Assembly: GCA_963763095.1 (NCBI GenBank) | Contig: CAVXNR010000006.1 | Location: forward strand, 310,001-374,000 | DNA length: 64,000 nt | Origin: CAVUCH01 sp963763095 | GTDB taxonomy: Bacteria; Acidobacteriota; Vicinamibacteria; Vicinamibacterales; JAENWD01 | Direction of reading: 5' to 3' | In this document: piece after piece, positions 43,345 through 52,382 of the stretch | How the letters are laid out: every line of letters begins with the position of its first letter | Numbering within the stretch: the stretch's first letter is position 1 | The notes under the pieces: model-generated | What the model was told of the DNA's origin: nothing | The model's input: the letters and a program-made list of their open reading frames with translations, nothing else | Databases searched by the model: none | Translations under genes and position numbers: made by a program

Positions 43345-44346
43345 TCAGGCTTGCCGCTTCAGGCTGCGCACCCGATCAATGGCCACAGCGGCAACGATGA
43401 TCGCGCCAATGATGATTTCCTGGATGTAGTTCGGCCAGCCCATTTGCTGGCTCCCGTTCCGCAGCACCGCCATGATGGTGGCGCCGATCATCGAGCCGAG
43501 GATGGTACCGACGCCGCCGTTCAGCGACCCGCCGCCAATGACCACCGCCGCGATCACATCAAGCTCGGTCCCGATGGCCACGGTCGGATCGCCCTGCCGC
43601 AGGCGCGACATCTGCATGACGCCAGACAACCCGAAGAGCAGGCCCGCGAGGCCGTAGATCCAGATCTTCATGCGGTCGACCGGGATCCCGCAGGCGCGCG
43701 CGGCCGCTTCGTTCGAGCCGATGGCGAACACACGCCGCCCGAACACCGTGCGCCTGAGCACGAGGGCGGCCAACACTGCGAGGACGACCGACAGCCACAC
43801 GCCCGGTGCGACGATGAGCCACTCCGGGCGTGGGAACGTGACCGCCAGCTCGTTGATCCACGTCTCCGGAATGTTCACGGTCTGCTGATCCGCCACCCAT
43901 TTGGCGACACCGCGAGCCACGCCAAGCATGCCGAGCGTGGCGATGAAGGGAATCACCTTCAGGCGTGTGATCGCCAGCCCGTTCACGAGGCCGATCACAC
44001 CGCCGGCGGTCACACCGAGCAGCAGCGCCAGCAGTGGCGTCATCCCATCCCGCAGGCCCAGGGCGGTCACCACGCCAGTCAGCGCGATCGCCGAGCCGAC
44101 GGAGAGATCGATCCCGCCGCTCACGATGATCATCGTCATGCCGATCGCGCCGAGGGCGACGATGACCGTCTGGGCCACAACGATACGGAAATTGCGGACG
44201 GAGAGGTACTGTGACGGCGAATCGGTCATCAGCGCGAAGACGGCGATGACCGCGATCAAGCCGAGGAACGGTCCGAGCCGTGCGAGCACCTGCCGCCGCC
44301 GCGCGCCGGCAACGGCGACCTGTTCCGCTTCGGTAACAGTGGTCAT
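43345..44346 (-). CDS. Ribose-type sugar ABC transporter permease
   Basis: A 333-residue RbsC-like permease with about ten helices: LGPFLGLIAVIAVFALMTDS, FRIVVAQTVIVALGAIGMTM, GGIDLSVGSAIALTGVVTAL, GRRVFAIGSNEAAARACGIP (the coupling region), and GTELDVIAAVVIGGGSLNGG. The ATG at 44346 lies one base past the ATPase stop (TGAAATG). Its importer partners are the ATPase upstream and probably the binding lipoprotein at 51285. Confidence 0.93.
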   Translation of the reverse strand: MTTVTEAEQVAVAGARRRQVLARLGPFLGLIAVIAVFALMTDSPSQYLSVRNFRIVVAQTVIVALGAIGMTMIIVSGGIDLSVGSAIALTGVVTALGLRDGMTPLLALLLGVTAGGVIGLVNGLAITRLKVIPFIATLGMLGVARGVAKWVADQQTVNIPETWINELAVTFPRPEWLIVAPGVWLSVVLAVLAALVLRRTVFGRRVFAIGSNEAAARACGIPVDRMKIWIYGLAGLLFGLSGVMQMSRLRQGDPTVAIGTELDVIAAVVIGGGSLNGGVGTILGSMIGATIMAVLRNGSQQMGWPNYIQEIIIGAIIVAAVAIDRVRSLKRQA

Positions 44347-44347
44347 T

Positions 44348-45862
44348 TCAGGCAACGGCCTCCACGTCGATGGCGGCGTGCAGCACGGATTCCGGAGTCC
44401 ACTCGCTGATCGGTCTCGGTGCGGTGAGCCGGCCCCGGCTCATGACCGCCAGCCGATCGCAGAGCCCGAACAGCTCGGGCAGGTACGAACTGACTACCAG
44501 TACCGCCTTGCCCTCGTCCGCGGCTTGCGCGATGACCTCATATATCTGGGCCTTGCTCCCGATATCGATGCCGCGCGTCGGCTCGTCCAGCAGCAGGATG
44601 TCGCACTGCTGGTGCAGCAGTCGCGCAAGTGCCACCTTCTGCTGGTTTCCTCCCGAGAGCGTCACGGCGGGCTGGTCCGACGTTCGTGCGCGCACGCCGA
44701 TCGCCCTCATCCACCGGGTCGCCTGCTCTCGCTGTTCACCGAGGCGGATCCACCCGCGCGTCGCGCACGCCCCGAAGTTGGTCAGCGTGATGTTGTCGGC
44801 CAGCGACATGGTGAGCGCCAGCCCCTCGCCCTTGCGGTCTTCGCTGAGGTATCCCATGCCGGCGGCCAGTCGCTCGCGCAGCACGCGTGAACGAAGCGTG
44901 CTCCCGGACGTGCGCCTGCCGGCCGACACGGTCACCTCCCCGCTCGAAATCGGATCGAGCCCGAAGATGGCGCGCACCATCTCCGTCCGACCCGAGCCCA
45001 TCAGTCCGGCGATGCCGAGCACTTCCCCGCGGCGAAGATCGAAGCTTGCGGATCGCACGGCGGGGGCCGCCCGGAGGCCTTTGACGGAGAGCACGACCTC
45101 TCCTGCGTCGTGCCGCGTGCGAGGAGGAAAGAGATTCTCCACCGGCCGCCCGACCATGTGCGCCACGAGCTGCTCGTTGGTCGAATCGGCAATCCCGCCA
45201 GTGGCTACGCTCCGCCCGTCCCGCAACACCGTGCAGACGTCGGCAATCTCGCGGATCTCTTCGAGGAAGTGACTGATGTAGACGATGCCGAGCCCCTGGG
45301 CGCGCAGCCGCCCGATCAGTGCGAACAGCCGGTCCACGTCGGCCCTCTGCAGGCTGCTGGTCGGCTCGTCCATCAGCAGAATCCGGCAGTCGGACGCGAG
45401 CGCACGGCAGATCTCCACCACCTGCTGCGCGGCAATCGGGAGCTCCCCGACGATCCGGTGCGGCCGCAGCTCAGGGTGGGGAAAGTTCGCGAGCAGCTCG
45501 CTCGTGCGGGCGTAGGCGGCAGCGGGATCGACGACGCCCCAGCGCGCGGGCTCGCGGCCCATGAGGATGTTCTCCGCCACCGTCATGTGCGGACAGAGCG
45601 ACAGTTCCTGGTGAATCAGCGCGATGCCGTGACGGCTCGCGTCGAGCGGCGACGCCGGCCGATACGCCTGGCCATCAATCTGGATTGTGCCCGCATCCGG
45701 CGGCAGCGCACCCGCCAGCACGTTCATGAGCGTGCTCTTGCCGGCCCCGTTCTCGCCGATCAGCGCGTGAACCTGCCCCGCTTTGAGCTCGAAGCTCACC
45801 CCATCGAGCGCCACAGTGGCGCCGAAGCGTTTCTGGACTCCGTCGACGTGGAGAAGAGACAT
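44348..45862 (-). CDS. Ribose-type sugar ABC transporter ATPase (two nucleotide-binding domains)
   Basis: A 504-residue RbsA/MglA-type protein. The first domain has Walker A LIGENGAGKSTLMNVLAGAL and RILLMDEPTSSLQ; the second has the signature LSGGNQQKVALARLL and DILLLDEPTRGIDIGSKAQI. As in this family, the second domain's Walker A is less well kept (GIAGLMGSGRTEMVRAIFGL). The ATG at 45862 is chosen over the upstream in-frame ATG at 45898, which lies inside the heptad repeat. Confidence 0.94.
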   Translation of the reverse strand: MSLLHVDGVQKRFGATVALDGVSFELKAGQVHALIGENGAGKSTLMNVLAGALPPDAGTIQIDGQAYRPASPLDASRHGIALIHQELSLCPHMTVAENILMGREPARWGVVDPAAAYARTSELLANFPHPELRPHRIVGELPIAAQQVVEICRALASDCRILLMDEPTSSLQRADVDRLFALIGRLRAQGLGIVYISHFLEEIREIADVCTVLRDGRSVATGGIADSTNEQLVAHMVGRPVENLFPPRTRHDAGEVVLSVKGLRAAPAVRSASFDLRRGEVLGIAGLMGSGRTEMVRAIFGLDPISSGEVTVSAGRRTSGSTLRSRVLRERLAAGMGYLSEDRKGEGLALTMSLADNITLTNFGACATRGWIRLGEQREQATRWMRAIGVRARTSDQPAVTLSGGNQQKVALARLLHQQCDILLLDEPTRGIDIGSKAQIYEVIAQAADEGKAVLVVSSYLPELFGLCDRLAVMSRGRLTAPRPISEWTPESVLHAAIDVEAVA

Positions 45863-45876
45863 CAGCGAATCATGTA

Positions 45877-46016
45877 ATGCACGATGCACAATGCACAATG
45901 CACACTGCGCGACGGGTGGGCAACAAGTTGGAACAACACCCGCACGCGAGCCGCAACGCAGCGGCGCGATCTAGTTCCGGCATTCCCTTGTGCATTGTGC
46001 ATCGTGCATTGTGCAT
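45877..46016. repeat. Inverted heptanucleotide repeats, units atgcaca / tgtgcat
   Basis: The left arm 45877-45904 is atgcacg plus three atgcaca; the right arm 45989-46016 is tgtgcat, tgtgcat, cgtgcat, tgtgcat. They are near-perfect reverse complements over about 30 bp around an 84-bp centre without a gene. It lies between the ABC ATPase and the FAH-family gene. Confidence 0.9.
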
Positions 46017-46039
46017 TAGGCCCGCGAAAGCCGTGCTCG

Positions 46040-46972
46040 TCAACGTCCGTTGCTCGCCTCCGCGAGCACCGGATTCGACAGGATGCCCAGCCCTTCGACC
46101 TCCACTTCCATGATGTCCCCTGGCTTGAGGAACACGGGGGGCTGCCGCGCGAAGCCGACGCCGGAGGGTGTGCCGGTCGCGATGACGTCGCCGGGTTCCA
46201 GCGTGACGGTCTCGGTCAGGAAGGCGATCAGCTGATCGATGCCGAAGATCAACTGGGCCGTCGAGGAGTCCTGCATGACATTCCCGTTCAGGCGCAGGCG
46301 GATGCGCAGCACGTGGGGATCGGCAATCTCGTCTGCCGTGACGATGGCGGGCCCCATCGGCGCGAAGGTGTCGCACGACTTCCCCCGCTGCCACTGCTTG
46401 TCGGCAAACTGCAGGTCGCGCGCGCTGACGTCGTTGAGATTCGTGTACCCGAGCACATACTCGTAGGCGCGCTCGCGCGGCACGTGCTTCGCGTGGCGGC
46501 CAATGACGACCGCGAGCTCCGCTTCATAGTCCACCTGCTGGCTGACCGGCGGGAGGTAAACGGGCGACGCCGGGTGCGTGACGGCGGTCGTGTACTTCGA
46601 GAACGTCACCGGCGAGCTCGGCAGCGGCATCTTGCTCTCGGCAGCGTGGTCCTTGTAGTTGAGCCCCACGCAAATCAGCTTGCCTGGCCGAGGCACCGGC
46701 GCCAGCAGCCGGATGTCGGCAAGCGGAACGATTGCTCGGGTCATCGTGCGCCTGGCCTCCTCGAGCACCTCGGCACCGAGATCGCGTGCAAACGCGAGCG
46801 CGCGCGGGAGATAGGGGCCATCCAGGTCGTACCAGGCGATCAGCGGGGCGGCGGCGTCGGGCGCCTTGATCACGGCCGCGAAATCGAGCACGTGGACCTG
46901 GTCCGGGAGCAGGGCGCCGAGCCTCGGCGCGGCATCGCCGGACGTCTTCGCTACGAAACAGACGATGCGCAT
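46040..46972 (-). CDS. Fumarylacetoacetate hydrolase-family protein (2,4-diketo-acid hydrolase type)
   Basis: A 310-residue FAH-domain enzyme. N-terminal domain 1-90; core motifs PGKLICVGLNYKDHAAESKM near 96, metal-binding VDYEAELAVVIGRHAKHVP near 138 and GYTNLNDVSARDLQFADKQW near 163, with KSCDTFAPMGPAIVTADEI following; GDVIATGTPSGVGFARQPP is the C-terminal signature. Members split C-C bonds in acylpyruvates. Beside a sugar dehydrogenase and a UxaA dehydratase, it may cleave a 2,4-diketo-3-deoxy sugar acid to pyruvate plus a hydroxy acid, as in non-phosphorylating L-rhamnose or L-fucose pathways; this is inference. Confidence 0.9.
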   Translation of the reverse strand: MRIVCFVAKTSGDAAPRLGALLPDQVHVLDFAAVIKAPDAAAPLIAWYDLDGPYLPRALAFARDLGAEVLEEARRTMTRAIVPLADIRLLAPVPRPGKLICVGLNYKDHAAESKMPLPSSPVTFSKYTTAVTHPASPVYLPPVSQQVDYEAELAVVIGRHAKHVPRERAYEYVLGYTNLNDVSARDLQFADKQWQRGKSCDTFAPMGPAIVTADEIADPHVLRIRLRLNGNVMQDSSTAQLIFGIDQLIAFLTETVTLEPGDVIATGTPSGVGFARQPPVFLKPGDIMEVEVEGLGILSNPVLAEASNGR

Positions 46973-46989
46973 AGTGACTCCGCGATGAA

Positions 46990-48126
46990 TCAGAGCTCGA
47001 CGACGCCCTTCACGTAGTCCGGCGCCTTGTGGGCTCCATCGAACGCCTGCGGCACGTCCCCGAGCGAGGTGTAGTGGTGCGTGACGATCGGGCCGACGTC
47101 CACGCGCCTGCTCTCGATCAGGTTGAGGGCGCGGTCGTAGGTGGCCGGGCGATGGTCGTCAAGGAACCCTCCCGATGCACCGACCGGCGAGACCAGCGTG
47201 GGCTCGAGGAACTGGACGTTGTTCATGACGCTCAGATCCACACCGGCGTGACCGTGGCCATAGAGGAGCACGGTGCCCTGCTTGCGGACCAGCCCCGGGA
47301 TCTGCCGGAACAACTCGCCGGCGCCCGACGCGTCAATCAGGTACTCGACCCTGCGGCCTGCCGTCGCGTCCCGCACCGCTTCGATGATGTCGACGTCAGG
47401 CTCCAGCGGCTCCGCGCCGAAGCGCCGGGCAAGCGAGCGCTTGAGCGGGTTCGGCTCGCTCACGAGGATCGGGCCATCCCAGTCGAGCGCCCGTCGCAGG
47501 TACTGAATGAACAGCAGCCCCGCGGGCCCGGCGCCGCTCACGAGCACCGTCCGGACGCGCCGATTGGCGTCCGCGTGCTTCAGAGCATACCGGGCATGTG
47601 CCCGAGAGACCATGTCGGACGAGTGCACGATGCAGCCGAGCGGCTCCGTGAGGGCCACGTGTGCGCTCGGCGCAGCGCCGGCGACGGCGATGGCGTTCAC
47701 GGCGGGCACCGTGATGTGTTCCGCCAGGCCGCCTGGGAGGCCAGTGATCCCGTGCTCCCGGTAGGAGGCGCACTGGTGCGAATCGCCCGACGCGCAATAC
47801 TCGCAGATCGGCCGGCGCGCACTGTGGCAGTTGATCCCCTGATCCACCACCACGCGAGTGCCGGGCCGCAGGTCCGAGACAGCCTCTCCGCACTCTTCCA
47901 CAACTCCCACGATCTCGTGGCCGAGCACCTGGGGATGTTCTGACAGGGGCACCGGCACGCCTCGGTGATCGGTGTGGTAGTTGGCGTGCCCGCTAAAGAT
48001 GTGGAAGTCGGTGCCGCAGAGACCGACCGCGGTCACGCGCACGCGTACGTCGTGGCGGCCGGGCGCGACGACCGGAATGTCGCGAAGCTCGATCCGGCCC
48101 ACGTCAACGAGTACGGCGGCGCGCAT
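46990..48126 (-). CDS. Zinc-dependent medium-chain dehydrogenase (sorbitol/idonate dehydrogenase type)
   Basis: A 378-residue MDR enzyme. Catalytic zinc site: VGLCGTDFHIFSG and GHEIVGVVEECGEAV; the structural zinc-like cysteine cluster runs INCHSARRPICEYCASGDSH. The Rossmann segment is VLVSGAGPAGLLFIQYLRRA. It would oxidise a polyol or aldonate-type hydroxyl with NAD(P). It lies 17 bp upstream of the FAH gene in the same direction, so the two probably act one after the other. Confidence 0.9.
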   Translation of the reverse strand: MRAAVLVDVGRIELRDIPVVAPGRHDVRVRVTAVGLCGTDFHIFSGHANYHTDHRGVPVPLSEHPQVLGHEIVGVVEECGEAVSDLRPGTRVVVDQGINCHSARRPICEYCASGDSHQCASYREHGITGLPGGLAEHITVPAVNAIAVAGAAPSAHVALTEPLGCIVHSSDMVSRAHARYALKHADANRRVRTVLVSGAGPAGLLFIQYLRRALDWDGPILVSEPNPLKRSLARRFGAEPLEPDVDIIEAVRDATAGRRVEYLIDASGAGELFRQIPGLVRKQGTVLLYGHGHAGVDLSVMNNVQFLEPTLVSPVGASGGFLDDHRPATYDRALNLIESRRVDVGPIVTHHYTSLGDVPQAFDGAHKAPDYVKGVVEL

Positions 48127-48133
48127 AGGAACA

Positions 48134-48255
48134 GGCTACGGGCTGCAGCCTGCAGGCTGCAGGCGCAAACTGGCATTCAGGCTCGGCACCGCAGTCTTCA
48201 CTCCAGCCCCGCCAGGAGCCCGACCGGCCCGCAGCCTGTTGCCTGTAGCCTGCAG
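48134..48255. repeat. Inverted heptanucleotide repeats, units ggctgca / cctgcag
   Basis: Left arm ggctacg, ggctgca, gcctgca, ggctgca, ggcgcaa (48134-48168); right arm cccgcag, cctgttg, cctgtag, cctgcag (48228-48255). It fills the spacer between the Zn dehydrogenase start and the UxaA stop. Confidence 0.8.
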
Positions 48256-48272
48256 GCGAGAAGCATCGGCCG

Positions 48273-49844
48273 TCACAGCGACACCGACTGCTCGGCCCAA
48301 ATCTGGAACTCGCGGTGCTTGCTCTCCTCGGCCTTCGCGAGCACCTCCCCGGACGCGACACGGATGACGTGCTCGAACACGCGCGACCCGACATCCTCAA
48401 TCGTGTCGGTGCCGTCGATGATGCCGCCGGCGGAGAGGTCGAGGTCCCGCGACATGCGCTCGTGCACGGCGTCGTTCGACGCGAGCTTCACCACCGGGGC
48501 GATCGCATTCCCGATCGTCGTTCCGCGACCGGTCGTGAAGACCACCAGTTGTGAACCGGCCGCGACGAGACCTGGCGTCGACTCCTGGTCGTAGCCGGGC
48601 CCCTGCATCAGCCACAGCCCCTTGCCCGAGGGCACCTCGCCGTAGCCGCAGCAGCCCTCGACACGCGTGGTGCCCGCCTTGGCAATGGCGCCGAGCGACT
48701 TGATGGTGATGTTGAGCAGGCCGCCCGCGACGTTGCCCGGACTCGGATTCTCACCGAGCGCGCTCCCGAACTTGGAGGCGTACACCTTGTACCAGTCGAC
48801 CATCTCGTAAACGGCCTCGCCGGTCGCTCAATCCTTGGCGCGGTGCGCGAGGATGTGCTCGGCGCCACAGAACTCGGGCACTTCGGTGATGACGACGGTG
48901 CCCCCTTGCTGGATCAGCAGATCCGCCGCGTGACCGAGCGCCGGGTTCGCCGAGAGGCCTGAAAAGCCGTCGGATCCGCCGCACTTGACGCCGAGAATGA
49001 GCTCGCTGACCGGGGCCACCGAGCGCGTGGCCTCGTTGATCGCGGGCAGCATGGCCGCGACCTCCTGGAGGCCGCGCTCGATGACGGCCTGCGTGCCGCC
49101 CGTGTCCTGGATGCCGAACCGCACGACTGGTTTGCCGAGGTCCAGCTTCTCGTGCTGCAAATACCGCTCGACCTCGGTCAGATTGGTCTTTTCACAGCCG
49201 AGGCCAATGAAGATCACGCCCCCGACGTTCGGGTGAGCGGCGTAGTTCGAGAGCGTCCGCAGCATCACCTGGATGTTCGAACCATCCGCGCAGCCGCAAC
49301 CGCGGCTGTGCGGGATCGCGACGACACCGTCCACGTTCGGAAACCGCTCCCGCTTGTAGATCGAGAACTCCGCCATCATCGCGATCTGCTGGGCCTCGTG
49401 GCTCGCGCACATGCTGGTCGGTACGATGAGCAGGAAGTTGCGCGTGCCGACGCGGCCGTTCGCACGCCGGAACCCCATGAACGACCGCCGCTCCGCCTCG
49501 GGGACGTACTGCGGCGGTTCGGACGCGAATGCGGCAGGCAGATCGCGCACGACCGGCACGTCGTTGCTCATCGACTCGGGGGTGATGGGGTCCCCTTCCG
49601 CGATCCCGCGGGACGTACCGATCGGCTGACCGTATTGGCGGACGAGCTCGCCAGGCGGAATCGCCCGCGTGGCCAGGCGATGCCCCGGGGTGACGGTGCC
49701 ACGACTCGTGACCTCGCGCCCGTCGGGCAGCCGCAGGGTGATGCCGGGCCCGAGCTCCGTCTTGACCACCGCGACGTTATCGGCCGGGTTCACGATGATC
49801 GCGAACGCTGCGAGCGGGGCTGCAGTCGCTGTGTGATCTGTCAC
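48273..49844 (-). pseudogene. UxaA-family dehydratase (altronate dehydratase type) with in-frame TGA
   Basis: A full UxaA-like protein (523 codons from GTG at 49844): SAF domain at 1-100 (VAVVKTELGPGITLRLPDGR), then the dehydratase domain with RVGTRNFLLIVPTSMCASHE, AIPHSRGCGCADGSNIQVML, GLGCEKTNLTEVERYLQ, and GVKCGGSDGFSGLSANPALG. Codon 339 is TGA (48828-48830), between HILAHRAKD and ATGEAVYEMVDWYKVY. The frame then continues without a shift to 48273 with strongly conserved text (PSPGNVAGGLLNITIKSLGA, VVFTTGRGTTIGNAIAPVVK). Either a nonsense mutation, a base error, or read-through. The reaction would be dehydration of a sugar acid to a 2-keto-3-deoxy acid. Confidence 0.88.
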
Positions 49845-49873
49845 TGGCTTGCTCCGTGGGCTGTCACTTCGCT

Positions 49874-50010
49874 GGCCCGACTGAAGTCGGGCCTACACTG
49901 TCCATTCTCCCGCCGTCACCCCGCGGCCCGACTGCTTGTCCCGATCATGGAAGATCTCGAGTCAGGCTCCCCGCGCGATTCGGATGTGGAGCCGGGACTT
50001 CAGTCCCGGC
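49874..50010. repeat. Two palindromic repeats of the gggactgaagtccc family
   Basis: ggcccgactgaagtcgggcc at 49874-49893 and gccgggacttcagtcccggc at 49991-50010, in opposite orientation, in the 190-bp spacer between the UxaA gene start and the epimerase stop. No gene is seen between them. Confidence 0.85.
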
Positions 50011-50034
50011 GATCTCCGATCCACGATCCGCAAC

Positions 50035-51000
50035 TCAGTCGATGTCCGACGTGTCCAGCCGGCCCGCGTCGCGGAGCTCGGCGAACCGGCGGACCGTCTC
50101 CGCGATCCCCTCATCGGCGCTCGTCTTTGGCAACCCCGCGACGAGCCCACGGAGCGCCGTGTCGTCGAGCGACGGCGGCATCGGGATCGGCGGCCCGCCG
50201 AACGTGATCAGCCCACGCGAGGACCCGGGCAGCTGCGCATCGATGCGGCTGACGATCGAGGCCACGTCGATCGCCTCGCCATGGAGGTTGAACACGTGGG
50301 CGCCCCCGGGCGCCTGGTCCGCGCACGCGATGAACGCCGCCGCGGTATCGGCCGCGTAGATGAAATCGGTCACGCCGCTGAACCGGATGTCGAAGCGCCT
50401 GCCGAGGAGCGCCGCCTTCATCGCGCGCGTGGGATCGCTTGTGATCCCCGCGTCGCGCCCGACGCCGTACACGCTGAACGGGCGCAGCCCGACGGAAGAC
50501 AGCCCGTTGTCACGATAGTAGATCCGCGCATTCCCCTCGTTTGCCTGCTTGAAGACCCCATAGTGCGTCAGCGGTGCGGGCGCGACGCTCTCATCGACGG
50601 CCTCATCGCTCAGACCGAACACCGCCGCCGAGCTCGCGTAGACCACGCGGTCGGCACCGAGCGCGCGCGCCGCCTCGAACACGTGCAGCGTGCCGAGGAC
50701 ATTCACCAGCGCACCGCGTGGCGGGTCGGCGCGGCAGGTGGGCACCTGGAGCCCCGCGAGGTGAATGACACGTGTCGCGCCGGAGGCCTCCAGCGCGCCA
50801 CGCACGGCCGCCCCGTCGGTCACGTCGCCCTGCACGAAGCTGACGCGCGCCAGGTCCGCGGGATCGACGATCGCCTCCAGGCGGCGGCGGTCGCGGCTCT
50901 GATCGAACACGACCGGCTGATCCCCACGCTCGACGAGGGCCTTCACGACCCACGCGCCGATACAGCCCAGCGCTCCGGTCATGAAATACGGGGTGGCCAT
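50035..51000 (-). CDS. NAD-dependent epimerase/dehydratase-family protein (sugar dehydrogenase candidate)
   Basis: A 321-residue extended SDR: Rossmann motif YFMTGALGCIGAWVVKALVE at the N-terminus, VTDGAAVRGALEASGATRVI, the Ser/Tyr-X3-Lys site in VVYASSAAVFGLSDEA and THYGVFKQANEGNARIYY, and LRPFSVYGVGRDAGITSDP. The family includes uronate dehydrogenases and sugar epimerases; which one applies cannot be told. It sits upstream of the UxaA-FAH group on the same strand, so a sugar-oxidising step is plausible. A longer frame to 51210 is an artefact of the repeat region. Confidence 0.88.
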   Translation of the reverse strand: MATPYFMTGALGCIGAWVVKALVERGDQPVVFDQSRDRRRLEAIVDPADLARVSFVQGDVTDGAAVRGALEASGATRVIHLAGLQVPTCRADPPRGALVNVLGTLHVFEAARALGADRVVYASSAAVFGLSDEAVDESVAPAPLTHYGVFKQANEGNARIYYRDNGLSSVGLRPFSVYGVGRDAGITSDPTRAMKAALLGRRFDIRFSGVTDFIYAADTAAAFIACADQAPGGAHVFNLHGEAIDVASIVSRIDAQLPGSSRGLITFGGPPIPMPPSLDDTALRGLVAGLPKTSADEGIAETVRRFAELRDAGRLDTSDID

Positions 51001-51059
51001 CGGATCCCTGATTCTATCGCAGGAGATTTCGGCTGAGTCGCCGGACCTCGTGCTGGTCG

Positions 51060-51154
51060 TGGGGCAGGGCTTCAGCCCTGCTGCGCGCGTGTCAGCAGGC
51101 CTGAAGGCCTGCCCCACATGCGAGACCTCGCAGGCCTGAAGGCCTGCCCCACAT
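51060..51154. repeat. Long palindromic repeat tggggcaggccttcaggcctgc, three half-copies
   Basis: tggggcagggcttcagccct (from 51060) pairs with cagcaggcctgaaggcctgccccacat ending at 51119; a third arm gcaggcctgaaggcctgccccacat lies at 51130-51154. It is the same element as 39406-39474 and sits between the divergent epimerase and binding-protein genes. The 284-bp spacer holds no other recognised feature. Confidence 0.85.
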
Positions 51155-51284
51155 GGGAACCCCCACACTCCTTCGCCCTGCCGCACGATGCGCGGATTGA
51201 GTGAGCACATGGCACGGCGAATTTGCGGCTATGATCGCGAAACCCTTGCGGGTGTTTCCCGCGGTTTTCCTGGAGCTGCTGCTG

Positions 51285-52304
51285 ATGATGTTGCGAGTCC
51301 CCTTCCGCCATCCCGTACGGGCAGCTGCGCTGGTGGCCTTGGCGTGCACCCTCTGCGGCGCCGCCGCCTGCTCCCGCGGCGACTCGGCAAAGGCCTATGC
51401 GATAGGCGTCGTGCCCAAGGGCACCACGCACGAGTTCTGGAAGAGCATCCACGCGGGAGCCATCAAGGCCGCACGCGAGCTGGATGGCCGCGGAATCAAG
51501 GTGAACATCACGTGGAAGGGCCCGCTGCGCGAGGATGACCGCGAGCAGCAGGTGCAGGTGATCGAGGGCTTCCTCAGCCAGGGCATGAACGGGATCGTGC
51601 TCGCACCGCTCGACGAGCGGGCGCTGGTGCGCCCGGTGGAAGAAGCGAAGCGCGCCGGGATCCCGACCGTGATCATGGACTCGGATCTGGCCTCCGATCA
51701 GATCGTGAGCTTCGTGGCCACCGACAATCTGAAAGGTGGCGAGCTTGCGGCCGACCGCATGGGGCAGCTGCTCGGCAACAAGGGCCGCGTGCTGCTGCTC
51801 CGGTACCAGGAAGGGTCGGCGAGCACCACGTTTCGCGAGAATGGCTTCCTGCAGCGGATGAAGAGCACGTATCCTGGCATCAACGTCATCTCGTCCGATC
51901 AATATGCCGGGCCCACCCGCGACACCGCCAAGCGGGCAGCCGAGAACCTCCTCAACCGCTTCGGCAGCGACCTCCAGGGGATCTTCTGCGTCAACGAGTC
52001 CTCCACGGCGGGCACGCTCCTGGCGCTGCAGGACATCGGCCGGGCCGGCAAGCTCGCCTTCATTGGTTTCGACTCCAGCCAGCCGTTCATCGAAGCGCTG
52101 CAGAACGGGCAGCTGCAGGGGCTCGTCGTGCAGAACCCGCTCAACATGGGCTATCTCGGCGTGATGACAATGGTGGACCACCTGCAGGGCAAACGGGTGG
52201 AGCGCCGGATTGACACGGGCGTGTGGATGATCACGAAGGACAATCTCGATACGGCGCAGTCGCAGGAGCTGTTGAAACCGCCGATTGATCGGTATCTGGA
52301 CTGA
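51285..52304 (+). CDS. Sugar ABC transporter substrate-binding lipoprotein
   Basis: A 339-residue periplasmic binding protein of the ribose type (Peripla_BP_4). Signal peptide with lipobox ALACTLCGAAACSRGDS (Cys near 29), then AYAIGVVPKGTTHEFWKSIH, GFLSQGMNGIVLAPLDERAL, GIPTVIMDSDLASDQIVSFV, GIFCVNESSTAGTLLALQDI, KLAFIGFDSSQPFIEALQNG. The start ATG at 51285 gives a good lipoprotein leader; ATG at 51231 would add an odd extension. It probably feeds the permease/ATPase pair at 43345-45862, which lies 5 kb away on the other strand. Confidence 0.92.
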   Translation: MMLRVPFRHPVRAAALVALACTLCGAAACSRGDSAKAYAIGVVPKGTTHEFWKSIHAGAIKAARELDGRGIKVNITWKGPLREDDREQQVQVIEGFLSQGMNGIVLAPLDERALVRPVEEAKRAGIPTVIMDSDLASDQIVSFVATDNLKGGELAADRMGQLLGNKGRVLLLRYQEGSASTTFRENGFLQRMKSTYPGINVISSDQYAGPTRDTAKRAAENLLNRFGSDLQGIFCVNESSTAGTLLALQDIGRAGKLAFIGFDSSQPFIEALQNGQLQGLVVQNPLNMGYLGVMTMVDHLQGKRVERRIDTGVWMITKDNLDTAQSQELLKPPIDRYLD

Positions 52305-52382
52305 GGTCCTGCGTGCAGGCTCCGCTCTGACCGAACCGCGGGGGTGGATGAACCAGATCGATCGGTCTCTCTGCGCAGCCCG

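Noticed and set aside
48828..48830. Selenocysteine codon in the UxaA gene
   Set aside because: The position is not a catalytic Cys site in the family and no SECIS-like hairpin was recognised right after it; mutation or base error is simpler.
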